A DNA stretch of 64,000 nt, taken from NCBI RefSeq assembly GCF_947487805.1, contig NZ_CANKXW010000004.1, forward strand, positions 62,001 through 126,000, read 5' to 3'. A program made the position numbers and the translations under genes. Positions within the stretch are counted from its first letter, which is position 1; every line of letters starts with the position of its first letter. This document shows, piece by piece, positions 37,186-46,218 of the stretch. Below the pieces are notes generated by a model. The model was given only the letters and a program-made list of their open reading frames with translations, was not told where the DNA came from and ran no database searches. This DNA comes from an uncultured Tateyamaria sp. (GTDB lineage: Bacteria; Pseudomonadota; Alphaproteobacteria; Rhodobacterales; Rhodobacteraceae).

Positions 37186-38478
37186 CTATACGACCACGTC
37201 CATCGCGTCCTGCGCGCCGACCCCGAAGACACGCTTGTAGCGGGCAATCTCGTCCTCTGGCCCCATCGCCTTGTTGGGGTTGTCGGAGAGTTTGACAGTC
37301 GGGTTGCCGTTGGCCGACACCGCCTTGCACACCAGCGAGAATGGCGCGAGGCGGTCGTCGCGGGTCAGGCCCTTGAAGTCGTTGGTGAGCATCGTGCCCC
37401 AGCCGAAGGACACCTTGACCCGCCCCTTGAACTGCTTGTGCAGCTCGATGATCTTGGCCGCATCCAGCCCGTCGGAGAAAATCACCAGCTTGTCGCGGGG
37501 GTCTTCGCCCCGGTCCTGCCACCACTTGATCGCGACCTCGGCCCCGGTGGCGGGGTCGCCGCTGTCGATGCGGATGCCGGTCCAGCCCGCCAGCCAGTCG
37601 GGCGCGTTGTCGAGGAATCCTTGGGTGCCGTAGGTGTCGGGCAGGATGATGCGCAGGTTGCCGTCATGTTCGTCGTGCCAGTCGCTGAGCACGTCATAGG
37701 GCGCACGGGCCAGCGCCGCGTCGTCCTGCGCCAGCGCGGAATAGACCATGGGCAGTTCGTGGGCGTTGGTGCCGATGGCTTCGAGGTCGCGGTTCTTGGC
37801 GATCAGGCAATTGGACGTGCCGGCGAATTGGGGCCCCAGCCCCTCGCCCATGGCCTGCACGCACCAGTCCTGCCACAGAAACGAATGCCGCCGCCGGGTG
37901 CCGAAATCCGCCACGCGCAGCCCTTCGTGGCCTTTGAGCTGTTCGATCTTTTCCCACAGCTTGGTCATCGCGCGGGCATAGAGCACTTGCAGTTCGAACT
38001 TGCCCATTTCGTTCAGGACAGCGCGGCCGCGCAGTTCCATCAGCACGGCGAGCGCGGGGATTTCCCACAGCATGACCTCGGGCCAGGACCCTTCGAAGGT
38101 CAGCTCGTATTGATCACCCTTGCGTTCGAGGTGGTAGGCAGGCAGGCGCAGGGCCTCGAACCAATCCATGAATTCGGGCGTGAACATCTGGCGTTTGCCG
38201 TAGAACGTGTTGCCGCGCATCCACGTGCTTTCGCCGCGTTTCAGCGACAGGGACCGGATGTGGTCCAGTTGTTCGCGCAGCTCGCCCTCGTCGATCAGTT
38301 TGGCGAGGGGGACGTGTTTGGATCGGTTGATCAGGGAAAAGGTGACCTGGGTGTCCGGTTTGTTGCGGAACACCGATTGGCACATCAGCAGCTTGTAGAA
38401 ATCCGTGTCGATGAGCGACCGCACGATGGGGTCGATCTTCCATTTGTGGTTCCAGACACGGGTGGCAATATCGACCAT
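37186..38478 (-). CDS. pncB: Nicotinate phosphoribosyltransferase
   Basis: A 430-residue enzyme that makes nicotinate mononucleotide from nicotinate and PRPP, with ATP, in the NAD salvage (Preiss-Handler) pathway. Family motifs include T-D-F-Y-K-L-L-M near the N-terminus, F-G-T-R-R-R-H-S-F-L (with the phosphorylatable His), G-T-S-N and I-R-I-D-S-G-D-P in the barrel, and S-F-G-W-G-T near the PRPP site. It lies 57 nt downstream of pncA in the same direction, so nicotinamide is deamidated and re-used by neighbouring genes. Confidence 0.96.
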   Translation of the reverse strand: MVDIATRVWNHKWKIDPIVRSLIDTDFYKLLMCQSVFRNKPDTQVTFSLINRSKHVPLAKLIDEGELREQLDHIRSLSLKRGESTWMRGNTFYGKRQMFTPEFMDWFEALRLPAYHLERKGDQYELTFEGSWPEVMLWEIPALAVLMELRGRAVLNEMGKFELQVLYARAMTKLWEKIEQLKGHEGLRVADFGTRRRHSFLWQDWCVQAMGEGLGPQFAGTSNCLIAKNRDLEAIGTNAHELPMVYSALAQDDAALARAPYDVLSDWHDEHDGNLRIILPDTYGTQGFLDNAPDWLAGWTGIRIDSGDPATGAEVAIKWWQDRGEDPRDKLVIFSDGLDAAKIIELHKQFKGRVKVSFGWGTMLTNDFKGLTRDDRLAPFSLVCKAVSANGNPTVKLSDNPNKAMGPEDEIARYKRVFGVGAQDAMDVVV

Positions 38479-38535
38479 GGGGTATTCCTTGAGACTGCGT
38501 GCACCGTTGTGCCGAACCGGGGGCGCAAGGGCAAG

Positions 38536-39132
38536 TCAGGTGAGCGTGACACCCGCCGCCGCCATGCCGTCGCGGGCAGCGGCGAGCGATCCGTCGAGGT
38601 CGATGGCGCGGCAGAGGTCCATGCGGACGGTGACGTCAAAGCCGAGTTTCGCCGCATCCACCGCCGAGAAGTTGACGCAGAAGTCCGTGGCCAGCCCCAC
38701 CATGGTCAGAGCTGTGATGCCCCGCGTGTGCAGGTATCCGTCGAGGCCCGTGGGGGTTGTTTGGTCGTTCTCAAAGAAGGCGGAGTAGCTGTCAATCCCG
38801 GGCCGGTAGCCTTTGCGCACGATCATGTCGGCGCGGTCTGCGTTGAGGTCCGGGTGGAAGGCCGAGCCGTCCGAACCTTGGACGCAGTGGTCTGGCCAGA
38901 GCACCTGGGGGCCGTAGGGCATGTCGATCAGGTCATAGGGCGCGCGGCCCGCGTGACTGCTGGCAAAGGACGAATGGCCGCCGGGGTGCCAGTCCTGTGT
39001 CAGCACGACCGCCGCTGCCGTATCCATCAGCGCGTTGATCCCCGGCACGATGCTGTCGCCCTCTGGTACGGCCAGCGCGCCGCCGGGGCAAAAGTCGTTT
39101 TGCACGTCGATTACGATCAGGGCATGGGTCAT
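38536..39132 (-). CDS. pncA: Nicotinamidase
   Basis: A 198-residue isochorismatase-fold amidase. The catalytic Asp is in V-I-D-V-Q-N-D-F-C-P-G-G, the metal site in D-W-H-P-G-G-H, and the nucleophile Cys in G-L-A-T-D-F-C-V; the catalytic Lys is in V-R-K-G. The ATG at 39132 starts directly before the first strand. It converts nicotinamide to nicotinate for the PncB enzyme encoded next. It is divergent from trhO. Confidence 0.96.
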   Translation of the reverse strand: MTHALIVIDVQNDFCPGGALAVPEGDSIVPGINALMDTAAAVVLTQDWHPGGHSSFASSHAGRAPYDLIDMPYGPQVLWPDHCVQGSDGSAFHPDLNADRADMIVRKGYRPGIDSYSAFFENDQTTPTGLDGYLHTRGITALTMVGLATDFCVNFSAVDAAKLGFDVTVRMDLCRAIDLDGSLAAARDGMAAAGVTLT

Positions 39133-39217
39133 TTCGGGCTCTCCTGCGTCTGTTGGCCCCTTCTTTGCATCGCCCCACCCCTTGCACAAGGGTCGGGGCA
39201 TCGCCTATTTCCGCCAC

Positions 39218-40141
39218 ATGTTCACCATCGCTGCCCTGTACCACTTTACCCGCTTTGCCGATCCCGCCGGGTTGAAACCTGCGTTGCTGGACCTGTGCGC
39301 AGCGCAGGATGTGCGCGGGTCGCTGTTGCTGGCGCCCGAGGGGATCAACGGGACGATTGCGGGGCCGCGCGCCGGCATTGACGCGGTGCTGGCGCATATC
39401 CGCGCCTTGCCCGGCTGTGGCGATCTGGAGCACAAGGAAAGCCACAGCCCGACGCCCCCCTTTGGCAAGATGAAGGTGCGGCTGAAGCGCGAGATCGTGA
39501 CCATGGGCCAGCCGGATGTCGATCCGGCCGCGCGCACGGGGCATTACGTGCAGCCCGCCGATTGGAATGATCTGATCACCCGCGACGATGTGGTCGTGAT
39601 CGACACGCGCAACGATTACGAGGTGGCGATTGGCACCTTTGAAGGTGCTGTGGATCCGCAAACCGCCAGCTTTGGCGAGTTCCCGGCGTGGTGGGAGGCG
39701 AACAAGGATCGCTTTCAAGGGCAAAAGGTGGCGATGTTCTGCACCGGGGGCATTCGCTGTGAAAAGTCGACGAATTACCTGCTGGGTCAGGGGGTCGAGG
39801 ATGTGTACCACCTGAAAGGCGGCATTCTGAAATACCTCGAAGAGGTGCCGGAGGCCGAGAGCACATGGGACGGGTCCTGTTTCGTTTTTGACGGGCGGGT
39901 GAGTGTGGGTCACGGGTTGGCCGTGGGGCCGCATCTGCTGTGCCATGCGTGTCGGCGGCCCATCCTGCCCGAGGATCGCGACAGGTCGGAATACGAGCAG
40001 GGTGTGAGCTGTCATCACTGTGTGGCCGAGACCACGGATGCCGACAAGGCGCGGTTTCGGGAGCGGCAGAAACAGGTGGCGCTGGCGCGCGCGCGCGGGA
40101 CCGATCACCTGACCGGTCAGATGGTGCCAGACAAGGGCTGA
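39218..40141 (+). CDS. trhO: tRNA uridine(34) hydroxylase (rhodanese-like)
   Basis: A 307-residue protein of the TrhO/YceA family. An N-terminal acylphosphatase-like domain (L-L-L-A-P-E-G-I-N-G-T-I-A) is followed by a rhodanese domain (V-V-V-I-D-T-R-N-D-Y-E) with the active Cys in F-C-T-G-G-I-R-C-E-K. A C-terminal Cys-rich tail (C-H-A-C, C-H-H-C) completes it. TrhO hydroxylates U34 of certain tRNAs. The ATG at 39218 gives the family's usual N-terminus. Its end overlaps the convergent MFS gene by 25 bases. Confidence 0.94.
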   Translation: MFTIAALYHFTRFADPAGLKPALLDLCAAQDVRGSLLLAPEGINGTIAGPRAGIDAVLAHIRALPGCGDLEHKESHSPTPPFGKMKVRLKREIVTMGQPDVDPAARTGHYVQPADWNDLITRDDVVVIDTRNDYEVAIGTFEGAVDPQTASFGEFPAWWEANKDRFQGQKVAMFCTGGIRCEKSTNYLLGQGVEDVYHLKGGILKYLEEVPEAESTWDGSCFVFDGRVSVGHGLAVGPHLLCHACRRPILPEDRDRSEYEQGVSCHHCVAETTDADKARFRERQKQVALARARGTDHLTGQMVPDKG

Positions 40142-41343
40142 GCCCGTGCGCGCGGGCGGCTGCGGCCCAAGAGCCAGACCATGATCGCGATGTTCAGCCC
40201 ATTCCACGCGATGCCGTTCCAGAACGCCATCTGGTAGCTGCCGGTGACATCATAGACCCAGCCCGACATCCAGCCGCCCAGCGCCATGCCCATGATCGTC
40301 GCCATCAGCACAAAGCCGACCCACGTGCCTGCGTCCCGCGCGGGCATGTATTCGCGCACGATCAGCGCATAGCTGGGCACGATGCCGCCTTGGGACAGGC
40401 CAAAGACGAGGCTGACCACATAGAGCGAGATGAGCGCATCCGACGGCAGGTAGAGCGCCAGTGCGATGGCCTGAAGGACTGACCCCAGCAGCAGCGTACG
40501 CACGCCCCCAAGCTTGTCTGCCAGCAGGCCCGAGACCAGCCGCGAGGCCACGCCGCCCAGCAGCATAAGCGACAGCATTTCCGCCCCCACGGCAGGGCCA
40601 TAGCCGAGATCGACGCAGTAGCTGACGATGTGGACCTGCGGCATCGACATCGCCACGCAGCACCCGACCCCCGCCAGCCCCAACAGGCAGGCCAGCGCGC
40701 GCGAGGACAGGCCGGAGGATTGGGCGTTGGAGAGGGCGGCGGCTTCGGCCATCTGGTGGGCGGTGTCCGGCACGGCGCGCCGCAGGGCAAAGGCCAGCGG
40801 CAGCACAACCACCAGCGTCGCCATGGCCAGCACCGCATAGCTGGCGCGCCAGCCGTCCTCGGCCAGGACGCGGGCGAGGACAAGCGGCCAGATCGCCCCC
40901 GACAGGTAGTTGCCGCTGGCCACGATGGCCACGGCGATGCCGCGCCGTTTCATGAACCAGTGCGAGATGTCCGCAATCAGCGGCCCGAACCCCACAGAGG
41001 TGCCAAAGCCCACAACGAGCTGCGCCAGCGACAACCACAGGATCGACCCGCTGAGCATCGCAAGGCCGTAGCCGCCCGCGATGATCAACCCGCAGACCAC
41101 GAGCACGGGCGTGACGCCCCATTTGTCCACCGCCCGTCCGACGGCAAAGTTGCCCACTGCGAAACCGATCATCGTCAGGGTATAGGGCAGGCTGGCATCC
41201 GCACGGCTGACGCCGAATTCCGCCTGGACCGCGGGCATGATCACGATGATCGCCCACATGCCCGCATTCGCCACAAGCGCCACGGCCAGTGTCAGGCACA
41301 GCCGGGTCCAGGAATAGGTGCTGTCATGGGTCGCAGAGGTCAT
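40117..41343 (-). CDS. MFS transporter (oxalate/formate or monocarboxylate-like)
   Basis: A 408-residue, 12-helix major facilitator protein. G-F-G-T-S-V-G-F-G-P-L-I-A-D-I-S and W-F-M-K-R-R-G-I-A-V-A-I-V-A-S-G resemble the OFA/monocarboxylate porter branch. The start at 41343 is used because it leads directly into the first helix region; it lacks a strong ribosome binding site. The substrate is unknown. It is divergent from the flagellar genes. Confidence 0.88.
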   Translation of the reverse strand: MTSATHDSTYSWTRLCLTLAVALVANAGMWAIIVIMPAVQAEFGVSRADASLPYTLTMIGFAVGNFAVGRAVDKWGVTPVLVVCGLIIAGGYGLAMLSGSILWLSLAQLVVGFGTSVGFGPLIADISHWFMKRRGIAVAIVASGNYLSGAIWPLVLARVLAEDGWRASYAVLAMATLVVVLPLAFALRRAVPDTAHQMAEAAALSNAQSSGLSSRALACLLGLAGVGCCVAMSMPQVHIVSYCVDLGYGPAVGAEMLSLMLLGGVASRLVSGLLADKLGGVRTLLLGSVLQAIALALYLPSDALISLYVVSLVFGLSQGGIVPSYALIVREYMPARDAGTWVGFVLMATIMGMALGGWMSGWVYDVTGSYQMAFWNGIAWNGLNIAIMVWLLGRSRPRARAQPLSGTI

Positions 41344-41473
41344 GGCCCAGCCTGCGCAGCATGACGCGGCCAAGGCAAGGGGGCGCAAGATTTGCCGACA
41401 ATTCTATCTGTTAAGGCCGTTGAAACAGCCGCACCTGTACAAGCGGAGTTGGGTGAAAAGTGAGGTGTGGGAA

Positions 41474-42313
41474 ATGAGCGCGCAAGCAAACGTGCGGCCA
41501 ATTATCATCAAGCGCAAGAAAGTCGTGGCTGGCGGTGGCCACCACGGCGGCGCTTGGAAGGTGGCCTATGCGGACTTCGTGACCGCAATGATGGCGTTTT
41601 TCATGTTGATGTGGCTGTTGAACGCGACAACGGAAAAGCAACGCAAGGGCATTGCCGACTACTTTTCGCCGACGATCCCGATCAACCGGGTATCAGGCGG
41701 CGGCAACGGATCCTTTGGCGGCGACAGCGTGTTTTCGGAGGTGACCCTGCCGCAAAACGGTACTGGGGCCACGTCGCAACGCCCGACAGAGGGCAAGCAG
41801 GCGCGCGGTGAAACCGGTATGACGGACACCGGCGACATCACAGCCGCACAGGACGAAGCGTTTGAATCGCTCGAAGCGCGCCTGATCGGCAAGGGTGGCG
41901 AATCCAAGGTGATGGAAAACGAGTTGGAGCACATCAACACGCGTCTGACCGATGAGGGCCTTGTAATCGAGGTGTTCGCGCTGGAGGATACGCCGCTGTT
42001 TTATGATGGCACCGCGTCGCCGACGCCCCTGCTCGAGGATATTGCGCGGCTGATCGCAGAATCTGCCCGGACGGTCGAGAATGGAATCGCCATTGGTGGC
42101 CATGTGCAGGCGCAGCCGATTGTCGTTGCGGAAAGTTCGACCTGGAAGATGTCGCAGGATCAGGCAACGGAGATGCGCAAGCTGCTCGAGGATTTCGGGG
42201 TGCCGGACAAGCGGGTCCAACGGGTCACGGGCCATGCCGACCGGGAACGCATCGTCAGCAACCCGATGGCGATCCGCAACAACCGCCTCGAAATCGTGTT
42301 TCTGCGGGACTAG
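41474..42313 (+). CDS. motB: Flagellar motor protein MotB
   Basis: A 279-residue stator protein. The cytoplasmic N-terminus is rich in Lys and His, followed by A-W-K-V-A-Y-A-D-F-V-T-A-M-M-A-F-F-M-L-M-W-L-L, in which the Asp is the proton-carrying residue. A plug-like helix and a C-terminal peptidoglycan-binding OmpA-like domain follow; the latter is divergent, with N-P-M-A-I-R-N-N-R-L-E near the end. motA is not in the window. It heads the flagellar run motB-flgE-flgK-flgL-flgI. Confidence 0.93.
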   Translation: MSAQANVRPIIIKRKKVVAGGGHHGGAWKVAYADFVTAMMAFFMLMWLLNATTEKQRKGIADYFSPTIPINRVSGGGNGSFGGDSVFSEVTLPQNGTGATSQRPTEGKQARGETGMTDTGDITAAQDEAFESLEARLIGKGGESKVMENELEHINTRLTDEGLVIEVFALEDTPLFYDGTASPTPLLEDIARLIAESARTVENGIAIGGHVQAQPIVVAESSTWKMSQDQATEMRKLLEDFGVPDKRVQRVTGHADRERIVSNPMAIRNNRLEIVFLRD

Positions 42314-42336
42314 GCGAATATGTCGGATTTTATCTG

Positions 42337-42351
42337 TTAGCCCCACGTTAA
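42337..42351 (+). promoter_or_regulatory. CtrA-like binding site upstream of flgE
   Basis: TTAG-N7-TTAA at 42337-42351 differs by one base from the CtrA consensus TTAA-N7-TTAA. It lies 57-71 bases before the flgE start. CtrA controls flagellar genes in many Rhodobacteraceae; binding here is inferred. Confidence 0.5.
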
Positions 42352-42407
42352 GCAGGCGCGCCTATCTGTTGATCCAATTCGGATCGATACAGCAGAAAGG
42401 CGTGTCC

Positions 42408-43709
42408 ATGACCATTTCCTCGTCCCTCAATGCAGGTGTTGCAGGGCTCCAGTCCAATGCGACGCGTCTGGCGTCCATCTCGGACAATATCGCGAACTCG
42501 TCCACCTATGGGTACAAGCGGGTGCAGACGGATTTCCATTCGATGGTGATTTCGTCGGCCGGCGGCCAGTATTCCGCCGGGGGTGTCCGCGCAACGACAT
42601 CGCGGTTGATCGACGAAAGCGGGTCGCTCGTCTCCACTTCCAATGCGACCGACCTTGCGGTGCGTGGGCGCGGCATGTTGCCTGTGGCGCAGGCCTCGGA
42701 CATCGAAGTCGGCAATGGCAGCAGCCAGATGTTCCTGACGACAACCGGGTCGTTCCGGACGGATGCCGACGGCTTCCTGCGGTCGGATTCGGGGCTGATC
42801 CTTTTGGGCTGGCCCGCGAACCCGGACGGCACCGTTCCCACGTTCCCGCGTGACACGTCCGATGGGCTGGAACCGGTGCAGATCAATGTAAACCAGTTCT
42901 CGGGCGAGCCGACGACGCAGATGTCGCTGGGCGTGAACCTGCCTGCCACAGACACGGATGCGGGTTCCACGGGTGATGTGCAGTACCTGTCGGTTGAGTA
43001 TTTCGACAACCTCGGCACCTCGGAGAACATCAATATCAGCTTTACCCCGACGGTGCCGACCACAGGGTCGTCCAATGAATGGACGGTACAGCTGACCGAT
43101 TCGGCGCTGGATGGCGCGGTGATCGGTGAATATGTCCTCACCTTCGACGACAGCCGTGCGTCGGGCGGGACGCTGGCTTCCGTCTCCACGACCAGCGGCG
43201 GCGCCTATGATCCAACGACCGGGACGATCATCGTGAATGCCGAAGGTGGCCCGCTTGAAATCAATATCGGCATGCTGGGCGACAGCGACGGCATCACGCA
43301 GCTGTCCGACAGTTTCGCGCCCGTCTCGATTTCCAAGGATGGCTCTCCGGTGGGGAACATGACCAATGTGGAAGTTGATGCGAACGGATTCGTGACCGCC
43401 TTCTTTGACACGGGCATCAACCGGACGATCTATCAGATCCCGCTGGTGGACCTGCCCAACCCGAACGGCATGGTGGCCCTGGATCAACAGACCTATCTGC
43501 CCTCGCCCGAAAGCGGCAGCTTTTTCCTGTGGGATGCCAGTGACGGGCCCACGGGTGATATCGTGTCCTACGCCCGCGAGGAAAGTGCCGTCGACGTCGC
43601 CGGTGAACTGACCGCGATGATCCAGACGCAGCGGGCCTATTCCTCGAATGCCAAGGTGATCCAGACCGTGGATGAGATGTTGCAGGAAACGACGAATATC
43701 AAACGCTAA
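42408..43709 (+). CDS. flgE: Flagellar hook protein FlgE
   Basis: A 433-residue axial protein. The N-terminal rod/hook motif S-S-S-L-N-A-G-V-A-G-L-Q and S-D-N-I-A-N-S-S-T-Y-G-Y-K-R, and the C-terminal A-Y-S-S-N-A-K-V-I-Q-T-V-D-E-M, are the coiled-coil ends shared by the hook family. The variable centre is acidic and Ser/Thr rich, as is usual for FlgE. The ATG at 42408 is the natural start; the open frame upstream belongs to motB. It is followed after 44 bases by flgK. Confidence 0.95.
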   Translation: MTISSSLNAGVAGLQSNATRLASISDNIANSSTYGYKRVQTDFHSMVISSAGGQYSAGGVRATTSRLIDESGSLVSTSNATDLAVRGRGMLPVAQASDIEVGNGSSQMFLTTTGSFRTDADGFLRSDSGLILLGWPANPDGTVPTFPRDTSDGLEPVQINVNQFSGEPTTQMSLGVNLPATDTDAGSTGDVQYLSVEYFDNLGTSENINISFTPTVPTTGSSNEWTVQLTDSALDGAVIGEYVLTFDDSRASGGTLASVSTTSGGAYDPTTGTIIVNAEGGPLEINIGMLGDSDGITQLSDSFAPVSISKDGSPVGNMTNVEVDANGFVTAFFDTGINRTIYQIPLVDLPNPNGMVALDQQTYLPSPESGSFFLWDASDGPTGDIVSYAREESAVDVAGELTAMIQTQRAYSSNAKVIQTVDEMLQETTNIKR

Positions 43710-43753
43710 CGGGTGCGCAACGCGTAGCCCACTGACCCAGCGGAGGCCGTGTC

Positions 43754-45208
43754 ATGACGATCACAAGCGCACTGAATTCCGCCATGTCCGGGCTGCGCGC
43801 CGCCACGCGCGCATCGGAACTGGTATCCAGCAACATCGCCAACGCATCCACACCGGGCTATGCCCGGAGGACGCTGTCGATCTCTTCTGTATCGACAGGC
43901 GGCGGCGCGGGCGTGCAGGTGGACGGCATTCGCAGGCAGGCGGACGCCCAATTGATCGCAGACCGGCGGCTGTCCGGCGCGGAATTCGGATACCGGACCA
44001 CGACTTCCGCCTTCATGACACGGGTCGAAGACCTGATCGGTACCCCTGACAAGATCGGATCGCTGTCCGCCCGCCTTGCGGATTTCGAAAGCAGCCTAAT
44101 TACTGCTGCGAGCCGCCCGGACGCTGTTGAACGTCTGGATGCTGCCGCACATGGTGCACGCGATCTGGTCACGTCGATCAACGGGGCCGCTGACGGTATC
44201 CAATCCGCCCGAAGCGCCGCAGACCGCGATATCGGCCTGCAGGTAACACGTCTGAATGACGCGCTGGCCGCCATACAAAAGCTGAACGGGCAGATCACAG
44301 GCGCACTCAACCAAAGCTCCAGCGCCGCGGGCCTGCTGGATCAACGGCAATTGCTGATCGATGAAGTGTCCGAGATGGTGCCTGTTCGAATCATCGATCG
44401 CGATCACGGCGCGGTCGCGCTCTATTCCACCGGTGGGGCAGTTCTTCTGGATGGCATGGCCGCAGACATCGGGTTTGAACCGTCAAATGTGGTGACGCCC
44501 TATATGTCAGTCGAGGATGGCACGCTCTCGGGGCTGACCATCAACGGGTTTTCCGTCAACACGTCCTCCGGCGGCGGGCGGTTGCATGGTGGCACATTGG
44601 GTGCACAGTTCGAAATCCGGGATGAATTGGCGCCACAGGCCCAGACCCAAATCGACGCACTTGCGCGCGATCTGATCGAACGGTTCGAGAGCAGCGCAGT
44701 CGATCCGACCCTGGCCGCTGGCGCGCCCGGTCTGTTCACCGACGGTGGCGCGCCCTTGGATCCGCTGGACGGAACCGGCCTTGCAAACCGCCTGACGCTC
44801 AACGCGTTGGTTGATCCCACCCAGTCCGGTGAAACCTGGCGATTGCGCGATGGTTTGGGGGCGGTGGCGCCCGGCACTGTTGGCAATGCGACCCTTTTGA
44901 ACGCGCTGTCCGACGCCCTGGCGAATCCGCGCACCCCCGCGACGGGGGACTTCGGTACCGCTGCGCAGTCAGCGTTCGATCTGACCGCGGTATTTGCGTC
45001 GCAACTCGGGTCAGAGCGGTTGCGCGAGGATCAGCGGCTCAGCTTTGCCTCGGCCCAGTTTTACGAACTGACCCAGTTGGAGCTGGCCCAGGGCGTCGAT
45101 ACCGACACCGAACTGCAGCACCTGATGGTGATTGAACAAGCCTATGCCGCGAATGCACGGGTCATCGAAACCGTCGACGAGATGTTCGACACCTTGATGA
45201 GGATCTGA
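43754..45208 (+). CDS. flgK: Hook-associated protein 1
   Basis: A 484-residue hook-filament junction protein. The start S-A-L-N-S-A-M-S-G-L-R and S-N-I-A-N-A-S-T-P-G-Y-A-R-R is typical of FlgK. The end, A-Y-A-A-N-A-R-V-I-E-T-V-D-E-M-F-D, is the matching C-terminal helix. A ribosome binding site (AGCGGAGG) precedes it. It lies two bases before the FlgL gene; the two proteins form the junction between hook and filament. Confidence 0.95.
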   Translation: MTITSALNSAMSGLRAATRASELVSSNIANASTPGYARRTLSISSVSTGGGAGVQVDGIRRQADAQLIADRRLSGAEFGYRTTTSAFMTRVEDLIGTPDKIGSLSARLADFESSLITAASRPDAVERLDAAAHGARDLVTSINGAADGIQSARSAADRDIGLQVTRLNDALAAIQKLNGQITGALNQSSSAAGLLDQRQLLIDEVSEMVPVRIIDRDHGAVALYSTGGAVLLDGMAADIGFEPSNVVTPYMSVEDGTLSGLTINGFSVNTSSGGGRLHGGTLGAQFEIRDELAPQAQTQIDALARDLIERFESSAVDPTLAAGAPGLFTDGGAPLDPLDGTGLANRLTLNALVDPTQSGETWRLRDGLGAVAPGTVGNATLLNALSDALANPRTPATGDFGTAAQSAFDLTAVFASQLGSERLREDQRLSFASAQFYELTQLELAQGVDTDTELQHLMVIEQAYAANARVIETVDEMFDTLMRI

Positions 45209-45210
45209 GG

Positions 45211-46218
45211 ATGAGCAGCTTTTCGATCGGTGATCTTGCGCAGACCTTTATGTTGCAACGGCGTGGTGCCGCGCTGAAGGCGGAGATGACCCGCCTGAAC
45301 GAGGAATTGGCAACCGGTCAGGTCAGTGACGTCAAATCCGTGCTTGCGGGCAACGTCAGCTATCTGGCGGACATAGAACGGGATCTGAAATCACTCTCGG
45401 GCTACCGCGTTGCCGCGACCGAGGCCGCGCAATTCGCGGACAGTACGCAGGCAGCGCTGGATCGGCTTGATGCAGATGTTGGCGATCTGGGCACAGCCTT
45501 GTTGACGACGGCCAGCAGCGCGCTTGGCCCGGTTCTGGACCAATTGTCGACGGATGCCGCGGCGCGGCTTGATGCAATGATTGGCACATTGAACACGACG
45601 ACGGGCGGGAGATCCCTGTTTGCCGGTGCGGCGTCGGATCAGCGGGCCATTGCGGATGCGGCAACGATCCTGAACGGGTTGCAAGCCGCAACCGCAGGGG
45701 AAACCACGGTTTCGGGTATTGTCCAGGCGGCCCGCCAGTGGTTTGATGACCCCGGTGGATTTGCCGCGACGGCCTATACCGGCTCTGCCGAAGATATGGC
45801 GCGGTTTCGCGTGGCCAAAGACGAAACCGTCGGCGTCCAGCTCAAGGCCGATGACGCAGTTTTCCGGGATATCTTGATGAATACCGCCGTGGCCGCACTC
45901 GCGTCTGATCCCGCGTTTCAATTGACCACGGCAGATCGCCAGGACCTGTTGGTGCAAACCGGGTCCTCGCTGTCCAGTGCGCGAACCAACCTGACCGCGA
46001 CGCAAGCCGACATCGGCGCGTCCCAAGCACGGCTGGAGACGTTGATCACCCGCAATGCAACCGAAGAAACCACTTTGAATTATGCGAAGGGTGCCCTGTT
46101 GCAGGCCGACCCCTACGAAACCGCCACTGAACTGGAGGCAGTCCAATTTCAACTTCAAAGCCTGTACACCATCACCGCGCGCATGTCCGACCTGTCCTTT
46201 GTGAATTTCATCCGATGA
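45211..46218 (+). CDS. flgL: Flagellar hook-associated protein FlgL
   Basis: A 335-residue flagellin-like protein with conserved helical ends: M-L-Q-R-R-G-A-A-L-K near the start and L-E-A-V-Q-F-Q-L-Q-S-L-Y-T-I-T-A-R-M-S near the end. The size and position directly after flgK support FlgL (HAP3) rather than a flagellin. The last bases overlap flgI (ATGA). Confidence 0.88.
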   Translation: MSSFSIGDLAQTFMLQRRGAALKAEMTRLNEELATGQVSDVKSVLAGNVSYLADIERDLKSLSGYRVAATEAAQFADSTQAALDRLDADVGDLGTALLTTASSALGPVLDQLSTDAAARLDAMIGTLNTTTGGRSLFAGAASDQRAIADAATILNGLQAATAGETTVSGIVQAARQWFDDPGGFAATAYTGSAEDMARFRVAKDETVGVQLKADDAVFRDILMNTAVAALASDPAFQLTTADRQDLLVQTGSSLSSARTNLTATQADIGASQARLETLITRNATEETTLNYAKGALLQADPYETATELEAVQFQLQSLYTITARMSDLSFVNFIR

